Positions 10,704 through 20,911 of a stretch of 64,000 nt of DNA are shown one piece after another. The translations under genes were made by a program, and so were the position numbers. The notes beneath the pieces were generated by a model that worked only from the letters and a program-made list of their open reading frames with translations, was not told the origin of the DNA and made no database searches. Position 1 is the stretch's first letter, and every line of letters begins with the position of its first letter. Source of the stretch: Cliona cf. orientalis (Eukaryota > Porifera > Demospongiae > Clionaida > Clionaidae); the NCBI GenBank assembly GCA_963930775.1, contig OZ005689.1:26782058-26846057 (forward strand), given 5' to 3'.

Positions 10704-11405
10704 CACTAGACTATCGCCATCGTACCAGACTTCTTCCTTAGAGTCTTTTCACAGTGTGATCATCCACTACGCCCCAAAATCTTGTGCATTTTCGTATCAG
10801 GGAATGAAGTGCAGGTAATATATAGTACTATGTGTTACACTATAAGTATATTGAATTAATGGTTCTTAAATACACAGGTTGCAGCTTGCAACTCTTCACT
10901 TAAATGAGAATTCTAGCCATGAACAGGCCGTAACAAGGGAAGGAAAACAATCATATGAAATAGTTTATCCCAAGTACAAAAAGGGAGGATATGTTGTGCG
11001 GAAAGTCACAGTGGATCCCACATACAGTAAGTTTCAACTAGTTCTACTGTAATATTTAAAAAATTTTATGCATAATAATGAATGTGTACCTGCAGAGTAT
11101 ATTCGTGAACTTCTTACTGAGACGGTGAATAAACATCCTACTCAAGATACCTCATCCGACCCTGTTCAAAAATCAACCCCTAAGCCTTTATGTAGTGGTT
11201 TCGAAAGGCCAAGCAAAGAAGCTGCCATCAAGACTTACAAAAGTCGGTTTAGCTTGAATTGACACACAATAATATTGCACATCAATGACTATTAATAATA
11301 TTGTATAACAAGAATAATTTGATCATGTGGTGGGATATTTAAATCCAGCGTATGATGAGGAAGGGAATGATTCTCGGATTCTATTGACAGCACAGCTGGG
11401 TAGTA

Positions 11406-12041
11406 CCGTAGAGTCTGGTTAATAAGCGCATGCGCTTATCACTCTCGGTGGTAAGGAAACATGCGCCTATTAGACGATGTGCGCTTAACAGAGAGTGAAG
11501 TTTTGGCCCCGCCCACTGCCTGCACGTTCGAGCGTTCAATCACAAAGCTAGCAAGTTATGAACACAGCGATTCTTGGACTAAGCTCTGTAATAGTTCATG
11601 GGAGTATGATCGGAAGCCATCGCTGGATGAAAACCGTGGAAAAATAGCCGATTTCTTTGGCGAGACTCGCTTCGGTCGAGGTCAAGAGTCCGAACCCGTC
11701 TCAGTGGAACATCGCAGTGTCGAGTATAGATCTCGTGCAGCTGGCTATCCGAAAATAGAGACTCGCTTCGGTCGAGGTCAAGAGTCCGAACCCGTCTCAG
11801 TGGAACATCGCAGTGTCGAGTATAGATCTCGTGCAGCTGGCTATCCGAAAATAGGTTGGTAAAATTAATTAGTTCTAGCCATGTGGAGCATGGAACACTC
11901 TTGATCGAACGATGACTATTACTGTCGTCTTTATTGGGCGCATGCGCTTATTAGACAATACTTAATAACAGGAAGGAAGCATGCGCTTATTAAAAAATAT
12001 GCGCTTAATAAGCGTGTGCGCTTATTAACCAGACTTTACGG
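11406..12041. mobile_element. 636-bp MITE with CCGTA termini in the cysteine-rich gene
   Basis: The ends read TA/CCGTAGAGTCTGGTTAATAAG and, on the other strand, TA/CCGTAAAGTCTGGTTAATAAG. The TA at 11404-11405 and 12042-12043 is the duplicated target; removing the element restores the RKVRVV-LPSCAV frame of the host gene. Subterminal ATGCGCTTATTA words recur near both ends. A 133-codon ORF (11461-11862) is a by-product of a 96-bp tandem duplication and has no recognisable domain. Confidence 0.85.
11662..11853 (+). repeat. Exact 96-bp tandem duplication
   Basis: Two adjacent 96-base copies (11662-11757 and 11758-11853) begin GAGACTCGCTTCGG and look identical. Being a multiple of three, the duplication keeps the spurious ORF open. 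Confidence 0.9.
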
Positions 12042-12764
12042 TACCACTCGAACCTTCCTTCCCAACCATCCCCAGCACCAACCTGTGAGCTGGCGATAGG
12101 CCATGAACCTGTAGCGCCTATAGGGAATGCATTCATGTTATTAAAACATATCGACACAGCATTAATAGGTAACTTACTCATGAATTGGCCGATCCTCGCT
12201 GCCATACCATTCACGATACACAAAATATGCTGTTTGAAGCACCCATCTATTCAGGCAAACAGGCTCAAATCCTTCATGATTTGTAATGCAGCTTATTTCT
12301 GTATCATTCTCAGACATTTTGTCCATCATCTGTCCTATTTCTTGGCAACATACACACTCAATAGCGGTATCCATCACTATACAGTGTCCACATGTACACC
12401 TACAGTTTCATTGCATGTAACAAAATAATATCCAAACTTAAAATAATAATCCCAAATCCTTACCAGTTCGTGTCAAGAAGACGTCCACTGTCTTTGGATT
12501 CATCCTCTACCGCACTGATATCGTCACCTCCAGACGCGGAATCATGATCACTTGCCAGAGGCTCGTACATGTATGGCTCGACAACAGCATCTGACGCTGA
12601 CTCCAACGAGCCGTCCGGGTCTGAAGCACTGCTTTCGACGTCAGACAAGGAACAAGAGAGAGATAAGTCGATGGAACTTTCGTCAGAACTCGAGGACATA
12701 GTTCGCTAGACCATGCGCTCACTATCTGGCCATGCCATGTGTACCCGGTACCCTAGGCCAACGT

Positions 12765-12967
12765 ACTTCCGTTCAACCGATGACGAAATCATTGACCACA
12801 CCCCATTAGCGGAAAACACTTGCAGGAAGGATATCACGCGAAAAAAGGTCGCATATCTCGCATAATATTGAATCAAAAAATTTAGAAAAAATTCTGTTAC
12901 CTATACCCCACATACAACATTTTTATATCATAACAATATTTTTTATATTTTGAGTGAGAGCCTCCCT
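12765..12967 (-). repeat. Right terminal inverted repeat of the Kolobok-like element
   Basis: Complement of 7718-7922 with a few mismatches and short indels. It lies 66 bp upstream of the start of the minus-strand cysteine-rich gene. Confidence 0.9.
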
Positions 12968-13124
12968 TTAAATGTTAGAAAGCATGCACTATATATATTG
13001 CGTGATTCTCTCACAAAAGGTGTCTTTATGGCAGTTGCTATGGTAACTGCCTCTATAGTGACACGTACATCTTACGTGAGAGGGCTCCCATAACATTAAA
13101 GTTTATATTTTATTTTATAAAAAC

Positions 13125-13785
13125 GTGACCGGATTTGGGAAAACCCTCCGTATGGGATTTTTTCTGAAAATTGAGTTTGATGCATGGTTGATAAGCTCTA
13201 CCATAGAGCTAACCCGCATTCAAGTCTTAGGCCGATCGTATGCTTGGTTGTGGAGATACAGCGCTTTGTTTGCGATCGCGCCACACCCCCAATAATCGAG
13301 AAATTACGGTCTAAAGGCGTTGCTATGTACGTGTATGGCGTTTCCGAATACTACGCGTGACCCGGAAATCAATTAAATGGACCTGGGCGGAGCCGTTCGA
13401 AATGAACGTAAAGATCGAGCAAGAGTTGAATTTCGTTGTTGACAACAACAGACTATTGTTCTTAGATGCCCAAGAAGCTAGAAAGGTGAGCAAACATACA
13501 GTAGTTCGATGAATCTAGCTGTATCTAGGTAGAGAATTCTAATTACCGCCCATAGCAACGGGCTCCAGGTACGGCAGCTGGGCCAACTAGGTGGGTCAAA
13601 ATGAAGGCTTATTTCGCCTTTGTATAGATCGACTAGCCTCCGTAGATGGCAACAGTTAGAAGGATTGTTCGACATGTATATGACAAAATCTAGACTTTGA
13701 CAAATTTTGACCTGAGATACTAAAAATGCGCATTGCGCGAATTGCGCGCGGATCCCTTACGGAGGGTTTTCCCAAATCCGGTCAC
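13125..13785. mobile_element. GTGACCGG-ended MITE, copy 1 (complete)
   Basis: The left end GTGACCGGATTTGGGAAAAC and the right end are inverted repeats over about 33 bp, including CCCTCCGTA. The interior matches copies at 13911-14481, 50124-51403 (interrupted) and 60872-61209. There is no ORF of note. The flanks AAAC and AAAT fit a degraded 4-bp duplication, the size shown by the copy at 50124. Confidence 0.85.
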
Positions 13786-13910
13786 AAATGTCAACATAGT
13801 GAACACTGGAAAGTCATTGAAAAACTTACAAGTGAATTTTGTCTCGAAAGTACTTCTCTTGCATATACGCTGAATTTAGACGGGCAAAGGGGTCGTGCAC
13901 ATCTTCAAAT

Positions 13911-14481
13911 GTGACCGTCTATGGGAAAACCCGCCATATGGGATTTTTGTGAAAGTTGAGTTTGATGCATCTATGATAAGCTCTACCATAGAGCTAATTC
14001 GCGTTCAAATTCTAGACCGATCATGCGCTTCGTTGTGGAGATACAGCGCTTTGTTTGCAATCGCGCCACACCCTCAATAATCAAGAAATTACGGTCCAAA
14101 GGCGTTACTATGCACGCATATGGCATTTCCGCATACTACGCATGACCCGGAAATCAATTAAATGGACCTGGGCGGAGCTGTTCGAAATGAACGTAAAGAT
14201 CGAGCAAGAGTTGAATTTCGTTGTTGACAACGACAGCCGATTGTTCTTAGATGCCCAAGAAGCTAAAAAGGACGAGCGAACGTACAGTAGTTCGATGAAT
14301 CTAGCTGTATCTAGGTAGAGAATTGGTGTTCAACTGTTAGTTCTTTGGTAGCTCAGGTCGAAATTTGTCTAAGTCCAGATTTTGTCATATACATGTCGAA
14401 CAACCCTTCTAACTGTTGCCATCGTCTACGGAGGCTAGTCGATCTATACAAAGGCGAAATAAGCCTTCATTTTGACTCACC
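13911..14481. mobile_element. GTGACCGG-ended MITE, copy 2 (rearranged)
   Basis: It starts GTGACCGTCTATGGG and follows copy 1 to GTAGAGAATT near 14323. From about 14345 the sequence AGCTCAGGTC...GTCGATC matches the right part of copy 1 in inverted orientation. It stops in GACTCACC, so one end is missing and part is flipped. Confidence 0.75.
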
Positions 14482-14816
14482 TTGAGAAGGTGAGTCATTG
14501 TATTAGGGAGGGATAGGCCACACCAAATCCTGTTCCTCACCAGCCACTACCCCGGGTTATGGCAAAATTTTCAATAGAACATAGCTAGCCAATATCTGCT
14601 CAGTTCGCCACCAAACTGCTGGCTCATTTCTGAAATTCTAATTAATGCCCACAGTTGATGTAATATTTGGCAAGGCCCACGAGCATCACAAATGCTTCAT
14701 TTCGTCGAAGTGCTCTATTATAAGCACCACATACATACATCGTGTGACTCAAAATATCAAATGATATGCGTAACTATGTGATATTTTATGTATGCATGCA
14801 TAATGGGCATAGGTTT
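14482..14816. other. Unassigned spacer
   Basis: A small hairpin, CTCACCTTGAGAAGGTGAG, sits at the left edge. The rest is AT-rich and shows no ORF, RNA gene or recognised repeat. Confidence 0.4.
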
Positions 14817-15000
14817 CCCTACTAAAAAGTTTGCCAAGATCTTGGTAAAATCTTGGAGTATTACATGCAAGATTCTTGCACGATCTTGGGTTAAATTTGC
14901 CTGAATTTCGAAGACTATTGAACATGATTCACCAAGATCATCACAAGAAATTTGCATAATCATACGAAATTATGTGCAGTTCTTACATGATCATATGAAA
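14817..15000. repeat. Candidate BEN-side terminus of element A with CTTGCAAG-type words
   Basis: Begins CCCTACTAAAAAGTTTGCC and then carries repeated CCAAGATCTTGG, GCAAGATTCTTGCA and related words. The outer end matches the reverse complement of the sequence ending at 42851, which also lies beyond a BEN gene. It may be the transposon end of the TNP2/BEN pair at 17640-23650, with the Penelope-like element inserted between. Confidence 0.5.
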
Positions 15001-15105
15001 TTTTGTAAGTTTCTTATGTATCATACATGATTGTATGAAGTGACATCGTTCTCAGTTGCTCTGCATGAATAAACGGAGATTCTTTTCGGACAACTTAACT
15101 GTTCG

Positions 15106-15140
15106 GTTAAACTTGCCGACGTTTCGACTAGATGCTCTAG
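15106..15140 (-). ncRNA. Hammerhead-like core motif, minus strand
   Basis: On the minus strand the order is CTGAGGA (CUGANGA box), a GACTAG/CTAGTC stem, then GAAA and CGTCGG. Penelope-like elements are known to carry hammerhead ribozymes in such terminal regions. One extra T after CTGAGGA, and a third helix that I cannot pair convincingly, leave cleavage activity doubtful. Confidence 0.4.
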
Positions 15141-15199
15141 TCATCCTCAGTGCAAAAGTGAAGCAAGGTGCGAAAAGGGTGGTGCTCTTATAGGCGTGG

Positions 15200-15601
15200 C
15201 TACTGCGCTCGCGCACCCATGCGGCTGGGTGCAAGGGGTGGAGCGCCGGTGCGATTAGCACTAGTGCGGTTGCCCCCACCCCCTAGTTTCTTCATTGTTG
15301 CGATCCAACAGCCTGGTAGCTCGTAGCCCCCGTCTCGATTAAGCCTGTTGTTTGCCGGGGTCTTCTCAATATGTAAGGCTTCCTTTACCTTTAGCTGGAC
15401 AGGTCTGGTGGCCCTGTCCAGCACTCTAGTTGCGTCCCAATCCACTTGATGTTGCTGGTCCCACTGGTGCTCGGCTATGGCAGACTTCCACGTGTCCCCC
15501 TTGTTGTATGCATCCCGATGCTCTTTGATCCGCGTCTCTAGGCGCCTCTGCGTTTCCCCAGCGTACACCTTACCACACTGGCAGGGGATCTGGTAGACCA
15601 C
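15200..15601 (-). pseudogene. GIY-YIG endonuclease domain of the Penelope-like element
   Basis: The frame encodes VYQIPCQCGKVYAGETQRRL, then TRIKEHRDA and HIEKTPANNRLNRDGGYELPG. The Y-x-C, YxGET, R-x-x-x-R and N-R-x-G pattern is the GIY-YIG nuclease of Penelope-like elements, preceded by their usual cysteine motif. It nicks DNA to prime reverse transcription. It is separated from the RT frame by a shift near 15610. After the domain the ORF runs into Pro/Arg-rich tail sequence. Confidence 0.85.
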
Positions 15602-17040
15602 ACCTGCCAGTTTCTCCTTGGGGAGGGGTCCTTCACGTTGGTGAGCAGTGAGCGGAGAGTTGGGCCCAATTTGAAGATTACCCGTAGGTCGAACTTCTCA
15701 CAGGCCTTCCTGATCCACTCACTCACACCGCTCACGTATGGGATGACTGCCAGTGGTGGTTTCCTCTCCTCCTCCTGGGATCCTTCATCGTCTGATTCCT
15801 CATCCGACTCCTCTGGTGGCATTGGTGGTTCCTGTGTGGAATAGGAGATGGCACGGATGAACGATAAGGGATAACCGTTCTGTTTGAAAGTGGTGGTGAG
15901 GTGATCTTCCTCTCGCAGGTTCTCCTTCCGTAGAGTGACGTTCCTGGCCCTGTCGAAGGGACTCCTGACGGCTGCCCTCTTTGCACTTGCTGGGTGGTGG
16001 GAGCTGAAGTGCAGGTACCTGTCTGTGTGCGTAGGTTTCCTGAAGACAGTCACACCCAGAGCGCCCCCTCCCTTCGTGTTAGCTTAGTATCAAGGAAGGC
16101 AAGGGAGCCGTCCTTCTCCAGCTCCATGGTGAACTTGATGGTGGTGCGTACACTGTTGAGATGGTTGAGTAAAGGCTCAACCTCATCCTTCTCCATTATG
16201 CAGCATGTATCATCCACATACCGCTTCCAGAACCTTGGTCTCGAGGGAGCCGACTGTAGTGCCAGCTCCTCGAAGAACTCCATGTACAAGTTGGCAACTA
16301 CTGCAGAGACGGGGGAGTCCATGGCTGCGCCCTGCCTCTGCTCATAGAACTCACTGTTGTAGCTGAAGTAGGTTGTCTTCAGACAGAGCTGAAGGAGCTC
16401 TGTGATCCTCTCTGCTGGTAGTGGGGTCTGTTCCACCAAGCCCTCCTCCTCCTCCGTGAGTTTCCTGTGGATGATATCTACTGCTTCATCGATGGGGACA
16501 TTGGTGAACAGTGAGGTGACATCAAAGCTGACGAGAACCTCCTCCGCCTCCACACGCACATCCTTCATCATACCTACAAAATGCTTCGAATTCAAAACGT
16601 GTGAACTGGTCTTCCCAGCCAATGGGGAGATAACTGATGCGATATACTTGGAATGTTTGTACGAAGGGGCTCCTATGCATGAAACGATGGGCCTAAGTGG
16701 GATGTGTGGTTTATGTATTTTGGGTAATCCATATATCCTAGGGGGGATGAACCGGTGGGCCTAATCCTGTTGTATATGCATTTAGTTACCTCCCCATTGT
16801 TGTGTAGCCGTAGTAGTATCCTGGTTTACTGTGTGGCGGTGGGGTCCTTTAACCTCTTGTAGGTGGTGGTGTCGTCCAGCATACCCCTCATCTTCTCGTC
16901 GTAGTCATTCCTCATCACCACCGTCGCGTTCCCCTTATCGGCCGGCAGGATCACCTCATCCTCCAGACTCCTGAGCTCCTTCAGCGCCTTTCGGTGATCC
17001 TCAAGTTGTCTTTGGGTAGCCTGGCACTCCTCAAGATGAG
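15602..17040 (-). pseudogene. Penelope-like reverse transcriptase, frameshifted
   Basis: Minus-strand blocks in order: 17040-16850 with LEDEVILPADKGNATVV; 16760-16615 with PRIYGLPKIHKP and RPIVSCIGAPSYK; 16622-16050 with VSFDVTSLFTNVP, AMDSPVSAVVANLYMEFFEE and the catalytic RYVDDT; then 16053-15640 with VFRKPTHTDRYLHF. These are the hallmarks of Penelope-type RT (TERT-related). Shifts near 16800, 16055 and 15612 break it. The start codon is missing because the 5' end is truncated. Confidence 0.85.
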
Positions 17041-17545
17041 TGTGGTAAGGTGTACGTTGGGGAAATGCAGAGGCGCCTAGAGACGCGGGTCAAAGAGCAT
17101 CGGGATGCATGCAACAAGGGGGACATGTGGAAGTCTGCCATAGCCGAGCACCAGTGGGACCAGCAACATCAAGTGGATTGGGACGCAACTAGAGTGCTGG
17201 ACAGGGCCGCCAGTCCTATCCAGCTAAAGGGAAAGGAAGCCTTACACATCGAGAAGACCCTGGCAAACAACAGGCTTAATCGAGACGGGGGCTACGAGTT
17301 ACCGGGCTGTTGGATCGCGACGATGAAGAAACCAGGGGGCGAGGGCAACCGCGCTAGCGCTAATCGTGCCGGCGCTCCACCCTTCGCACCAAGCCGCATG
17401 GGTGTGCGAGCGCAGTAGCCACGCCTATAAGAGCACCACCCTTTTCGCACCTCGCTTCACTTTTGCCCTGAGGATGACTAGAGCATCTAGTCGAAACGTC
17501 GGCAAGTTTTACCGAACAGTTAAGTAGTCTGAAAAGAATCTCCTT
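17041..17545 (+). mobile_element. Inverted second 3' end of the Penelope-like element
   Basis: It begins within the GIY-YIG domain (CGKVYVGEMQRRLETRVKEH) and continues to the same 3' terminus as the minus-strand copy, ending AAGAATCTCC..TTATTCATAC. ORF 17050-17418 is the nuclease remainder and stays open to MGVRAQ. It differs from the other copy by scattered substitutions, so it is not a very recent duplicate. Such inverted partial copies are common in Penelope-like insertions. Confidence 0.82.
17468..17502 (+). ncRNA. Hammerhead-like core motif, plus strand
   Basis: Same motif as 15106-15140: CTGAGGA, a GACTAG/CTAGTC stem with AGCAT loop, GAAA, CGTCGG. Its conservation in both copies supports function, but the core has the same extra T. 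Confidence 0.4.
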
Positions 17546-18756
17546 TTATTCATACGTGATTGTACATGAGTGAGAATGTTGAATAATGTACATGGCCTAA
17601 TTAACATAATAAGTACAGTATAAGTCTGCTCATCTATTAGCGTTCAGTTTCCATTTGTCCTAACTTGTCTTCGCCGTCTCCTAGCCCTTTCTTCTGCTTC
17701 CGTAGTTTTCGGGCAGCATCTCGACAAGTTTAATTCACTTTGTCCCGAAATGTGGTTATGTCCCACTGGTCATCTTTGTAGCGTTTGTCCATTGCATCAA
17801 AAAACAGACATAGTTCAATCTCTATCACACAGACTAGATGTAAACTACTTATTAAGCATTTTTTCAACGCAAATAGGATCCAATCCAGGCTTGGTGCAAT
17901 TGTGGTCTTTCTTTGATGTAAACAACAAGGAGCGAGCCAGCTGCTCCTGGGTGAAGAGGGAGTGTAGCAACGTCAGCCCATAGGAATAAGCATCCTTCGA
18001 CTGAATTCTCATCATCTTCATCTGCATAACATTAGAATGCCACATTAAAATTAAATAATTATTGTCATCACCCTAAATGAGGGTATTATAGAGGTTTAGT
18101 TGTTATTGACGAGGGTAAAGAGGGTGCAATCTTATTATAATGATGGTTCAAGTAAAAGTACATGGGCCTTATTTACTTGATTTTAGGACAAAAATCAGAG
18201 GAGTCTGCCAGTAGTAATATTATTGTGAACATACATTGATGGTGCTTGAGTTTTATCCTGTTTTACTGCCTTCACTCGTACTTTCTTCCGAACTACAAGC
18301 ACCCATTCTCAGTTTACTAGATCCACCACCATCCGAAATCTCGATGCCTTGTGGAGAGCAACTCACACAAGGGAGAGCTCCAGTTTTCAACTTTCTTTCT
18401 GCACTCGTATGATCTCTTACACTCACAAGGATCTTCTCTACTCTTTTCTCCATACTTATCTGCCGTCTCTTGATATTCTCCACCTTCTCTACCCTTATCA
18501 GCAGCTCCTAACGAACATAATAGAGATTGATCATCTGCAAACACTTTATTAACTTCTAAGTGAACTCTCTCTCCAGGGAAAGATCTCTCACCATCACGAT
18601 CAACGATTGATCCTTGTGATAGGGGAGTACACACGTCATCTTGTAAGTGATGTGACTGAGTCCCAATCTTCGGTTTCTTTGTGGGAGGTTTGCCTTCATC
18701 ACGATCTAGCCTAATATTCTGTATAAAATTCAAGTTTGATATGCATATAATCTTAA

Positions 18757-19406
18757 CCGATTATACGCCATAGGCGCGTTTTCGTGTCATGCATGCAAAC
18801 CGCCATAGGCGCGAAATCGCGCCAGTAAAGCTGTATTAGCGCTATGGCACCGCCTACATTCCAAAGAACGAGAAGCCATAGGCTTGGCTTTCTGTCTATG
18901 ACTACTAGGGGGCCTCCCTTACATACCTGTGGCGTGAGGTCACCTTTGGCCCAACCCACCACTCGCTACTAAAAATGATTTTGTGAAGATCGACGATAAT
19001 GGTGATCGATCCGGGTACGAAAGTGGTACGTTTTCTACCACAGGGCAGGAGGTACAGCTCTGTCGCTAAGTATATAGCTAGACTAGGTCTATACCTACAC
19101 AGATATGACGAGCTTTTCGACAGAGCCAAGCACTTACCTGGGAGTGACTCAAAGATGGCGGCCATTATGGACGTAAGTAAGCTTATAAGCTTTTGTGTGT
19201 TTGTAGCTTATAGTATGTACAGTAGCGCCCTAGCGGCATACTAGAACGATGTAGCAACCTATCTTACATATCATGAAGGCCTGTACGGCCTGTGTAGCTG
19301 TGATACTATGCTGTACAAGACACTTTATTTGTGTCGCTATACTTTCTTGAATAAATTTCAGCGTTGGCCGTACGTATGACGTCATGACCTCTTGGCCTAT
19401 AATCGG
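18757..19406. mobile_element. TTAA-flanked MITE, copy A, in a BEN-gene intron
   Basis: The termini CCGATTATACGCC and GGCCTATAATCGG are inverted repeats, with TTAA at 18753-18756 and 19407-19410. The interior matches 35986-36559 in reverse orientation (shared text such as AGACTAGGTCTATACCTACAC). No coding. The TTAA duplication suggests a Kolobok- or piggyBac-type transposase. Confidence 0.85.
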
Positions 19407-19969
19407 TTAAAGAACATGAAAAATGCAGTGTATAGCAGGAAATCTTTGCCTGATGCACTATTATAATAGTAATACTTCTATAATAATATATTGTACAATA
19501 CCACATCCATACCATACCATACCATACCTCTTTGTCATTTTTTGCTCGTAACAGTATTGATTTCTTGGTGGTGTCCTGCTTAGAACCATTCTTCTTTCTT
19601 CCTTCTGATACCTTTCTCCCTTTATCTACAGTATCATCCTTTGTTGTCTCTGTAACATCATCGTCTATGGAGATAAAAAATTAAGATTATGGTATGAAAC
19701 TTTGCCGCATAGCCATTCTTAAACAAAATTCTAATTCAACAAATTACCTTTATATCTCATAAACTGAACCGGATAAAAGTTCCCCTTGTGCTCAACTAGA
19801 AGTGAAGCTCCAGCCTTGAAATCATATGCAGAAAGTGGGTGACCATCTTCCCGAGATACATCTTTTACCTGAGCCATCAGGAGCTTTCCATTCTGTGAAC
19901 ACTTCAAAATAATCTTCCCTATAATAGTTTTCGGCAATAATAATTACATGTGCATTGTTTGTAGCGTAC

Positions 19970-20420
19970 TTGAGGAGGGGAGGTACAAATGTATGGTAAA
20001 TAAATTTTGAGAGGACCTACAATAGATTTTTTAATGCCTGTTAGAGTACTCTAGCCTAGGCAAGGGGGAGTGGCATTTTACATTTTGATAGACACCTATT
20101 AGTCTAAAAGTAGAGTATTTTGGGACGGGAGAGGTATTTTAAATTTTGAAAGGTGTTACTGTTAGTGTACTCTACGCTGAGGGGAGGCATGTTACATCTA
20201 ATAATTATTTAAGAGGTGTTAGAATACAGTATCGAGAGGTGTTAAAACAAGATCAGCCTAAGAGTATATACTTGAATAACAGGTGTATTGTAACACCTCT
20301 CAGGGAGGGGGGGTACATTTTAAGAGCTAGATGTTCAGTACTCAAGACAGAGGGGAGGCATTCTTAATCTTGAGGGGCTTACTACTAGAGTACTCTAGGC
20401 ATATTTTAAAATTTGAGAGT
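19970..20420. repeat. Degenerate tandem repeats in a BEN-gene intron
   Basis: About five diverged units carry GAGAGGTGTTA, GTACTCTA and GGGGAGGCATTTTA-like words roughly every 70-90 bases. Copies are too diverged for exact unit limits. Confidence 0.5.
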
Positions 20421-20911
20421 TTATACACATACAATATATACTTTATTTATAATCTCAATGATGCCCAAGTACCCTAGCTGTTTAAAATATATAGTATTAC
20501 CATATGCACATCTCATAGCTAGATCTGATCGATGCAAGAGGACTAATTATAATTCTATAGATAAATAGCTAGCTAATCCAATCAAAGATCGATCCATAGT
20601 ACGTAAACATACGGATGGTATACACGCATGCACAATAAATTTAATAAGCCATGTAGTCTAGTTAGTAGTATATACTATTGATCACATGCAGTGCTTTGAG
20701 CTAGCTAAGATTTTAATATGATTGAATACATACTCAACTGATCGTGATCCAGCTCCTCGAGTGTCATTGCCGTCTCTAAGTCTTCTAGTATTTCTCGCAG
20801 CTTCGGAGGCAACCTTTGTCTTGTTGGCCGTTCGGCAGGTACATCTAGAGATACACTAGTGGGAGATGGAGATGAAGACTCGTCTTCAGATGAAGAAAGG
20901 TAGCCAGCCAT

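Larger units (their letters stand above)
7975..11262 (+). pseudogene. THAP-domain DDE transposase, Kolobok-like, about nine exons
   Basis: The ATG at 7975 starts a THAP domain (SLYKFPKD, LCSKHF, and AVPTIF in a shifted frame near 8230). Introns read as 8351-8416, 8629-8689, 8874-8945, 9505-9594, 10221-10279, 10539-10646, 10815-10877 and 11027-11095. Exon 4 carries CxxC/CxxC pairs and GDGRADSPGHSAKYGTY; exon 5 carries MEKEGL, VTDRHRQI and, after the inserted MITE, YYDAWHVAKG; exon 7 carries SYQTSSLESFHSVIIHYAP; the last exon ends in FSLN and a stop at 11262. The acidic motifs are candidates for the DDE triad. Frameshifts near 8225, 8265, 8570 and 10320, a poly-T run and a 432-bp insertion make it inactive. 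The first expected THAP zinc cysteine reads Val. Confidence 0.78.
11323..12699 (-). pseudogene. Cysteine-rich P2X7-tail-like protein gene, four coding pieces
   Basis: The ATG at 12699 opens an acidic Ser/Asp-rich exon (12699-12464). Splicing to 12400-12178 builds a Trp codon across the junction and then WCTCGHCIVMDTAIECVCCQE, followed by HEGFEPVCLNRWVLQTAY. Exon 3 (12117-12044) gives RYRFMAYRQLTGWCWGW and is cut by a MITE at a TA; past it, 11403-11323 continues LPSCAVNRIRESFP to a stop. The cysteine and IR.FP pattern is that of the zinc-binding cytosolic tail of P2X7 and its stand-alone invertebrate relatives. Its end lies 60 bp from the transposase stop, tail to tail. Function within the element is unknown. 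Confidence 0.72.
7718..12967 (+). mobile_element. Kolobok-like two-gene DNA transposon
   Basis: The ends are AGGGAGGCTCTCACTC and its reverse complement, within inverted repeats of 205 bp (7718-7922) and 203 bp (12765-12967). TTAA flanks the element on both sides (7714-7717 and 12968-12971). THAP-containing transposase, TTAA duplication and terminal inverted repeats fit the Kolobok superfamily as I know it. It holds two convergent spliced genes, the transposase (+) and a cysteine-rich protein (-), each damaged by one MITE insertion plus frameshifts. Confidence 0.82.
15062..17043 (-). mobile_element. Penelope-like retroelement, minus strand, 5' truncated
   Basis: Read on the minus strand it holds reverse transcriptase (17040-15640) followed by a GIY-YIG endonuclease (15601-15200), the Penelope order. 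The 3' region includes a GC-rich tail and CTGAGGATGACTAG...CGAAACGTCGG at 15140-15106. The upstream edge joins directly, near 17041, to a second GIY-YIG fragment in the opposite orientation, so the two 3' ends face outward. Several frameshifts separate the reading blocks. Confidence 0.85.
17640..20911 (-). pseudogene. BEN-domain protein gene A (minus strand, spliced)
   Basis: The ATG at 20911 begins an acidic, Ser-rich exon MAGYLSSSEDESSSP ending near 20740. Later exons: 19930-19750 (VKDVSREDG, ASLLVEHKGNFYPVQF, a Tudor/PWWP-like strand pattern), 19670-19530 (Lys/Asp-rich linker), about 18720-18250 (charged, with KRRQISMEKRVEKILVSV, coiled-coil-like) and 18021-17650 with GLTLLHSLFTQEQLARS, KPGLDPICVEKML and CRDAARKLRKQKK, which fits a BEN domain. 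BEN domains bind DNA or chromatin proteins and often repress transcription. A frameshift near 17850 and a TAA before CRDAAR damage the domain. A TTAA-flanked MITE (18757-19406) lies in an intron. The gene is divergent from the transposase at 21171, 259 bp away. Confidence 0.6.

Noticed and set aside
11461-11862. 133-codon ORF as a gene
   Set aside because: It lies inside a non-coding MITE and owes much of its length to an exact 96-bp tandem duplication; no domain is visible.
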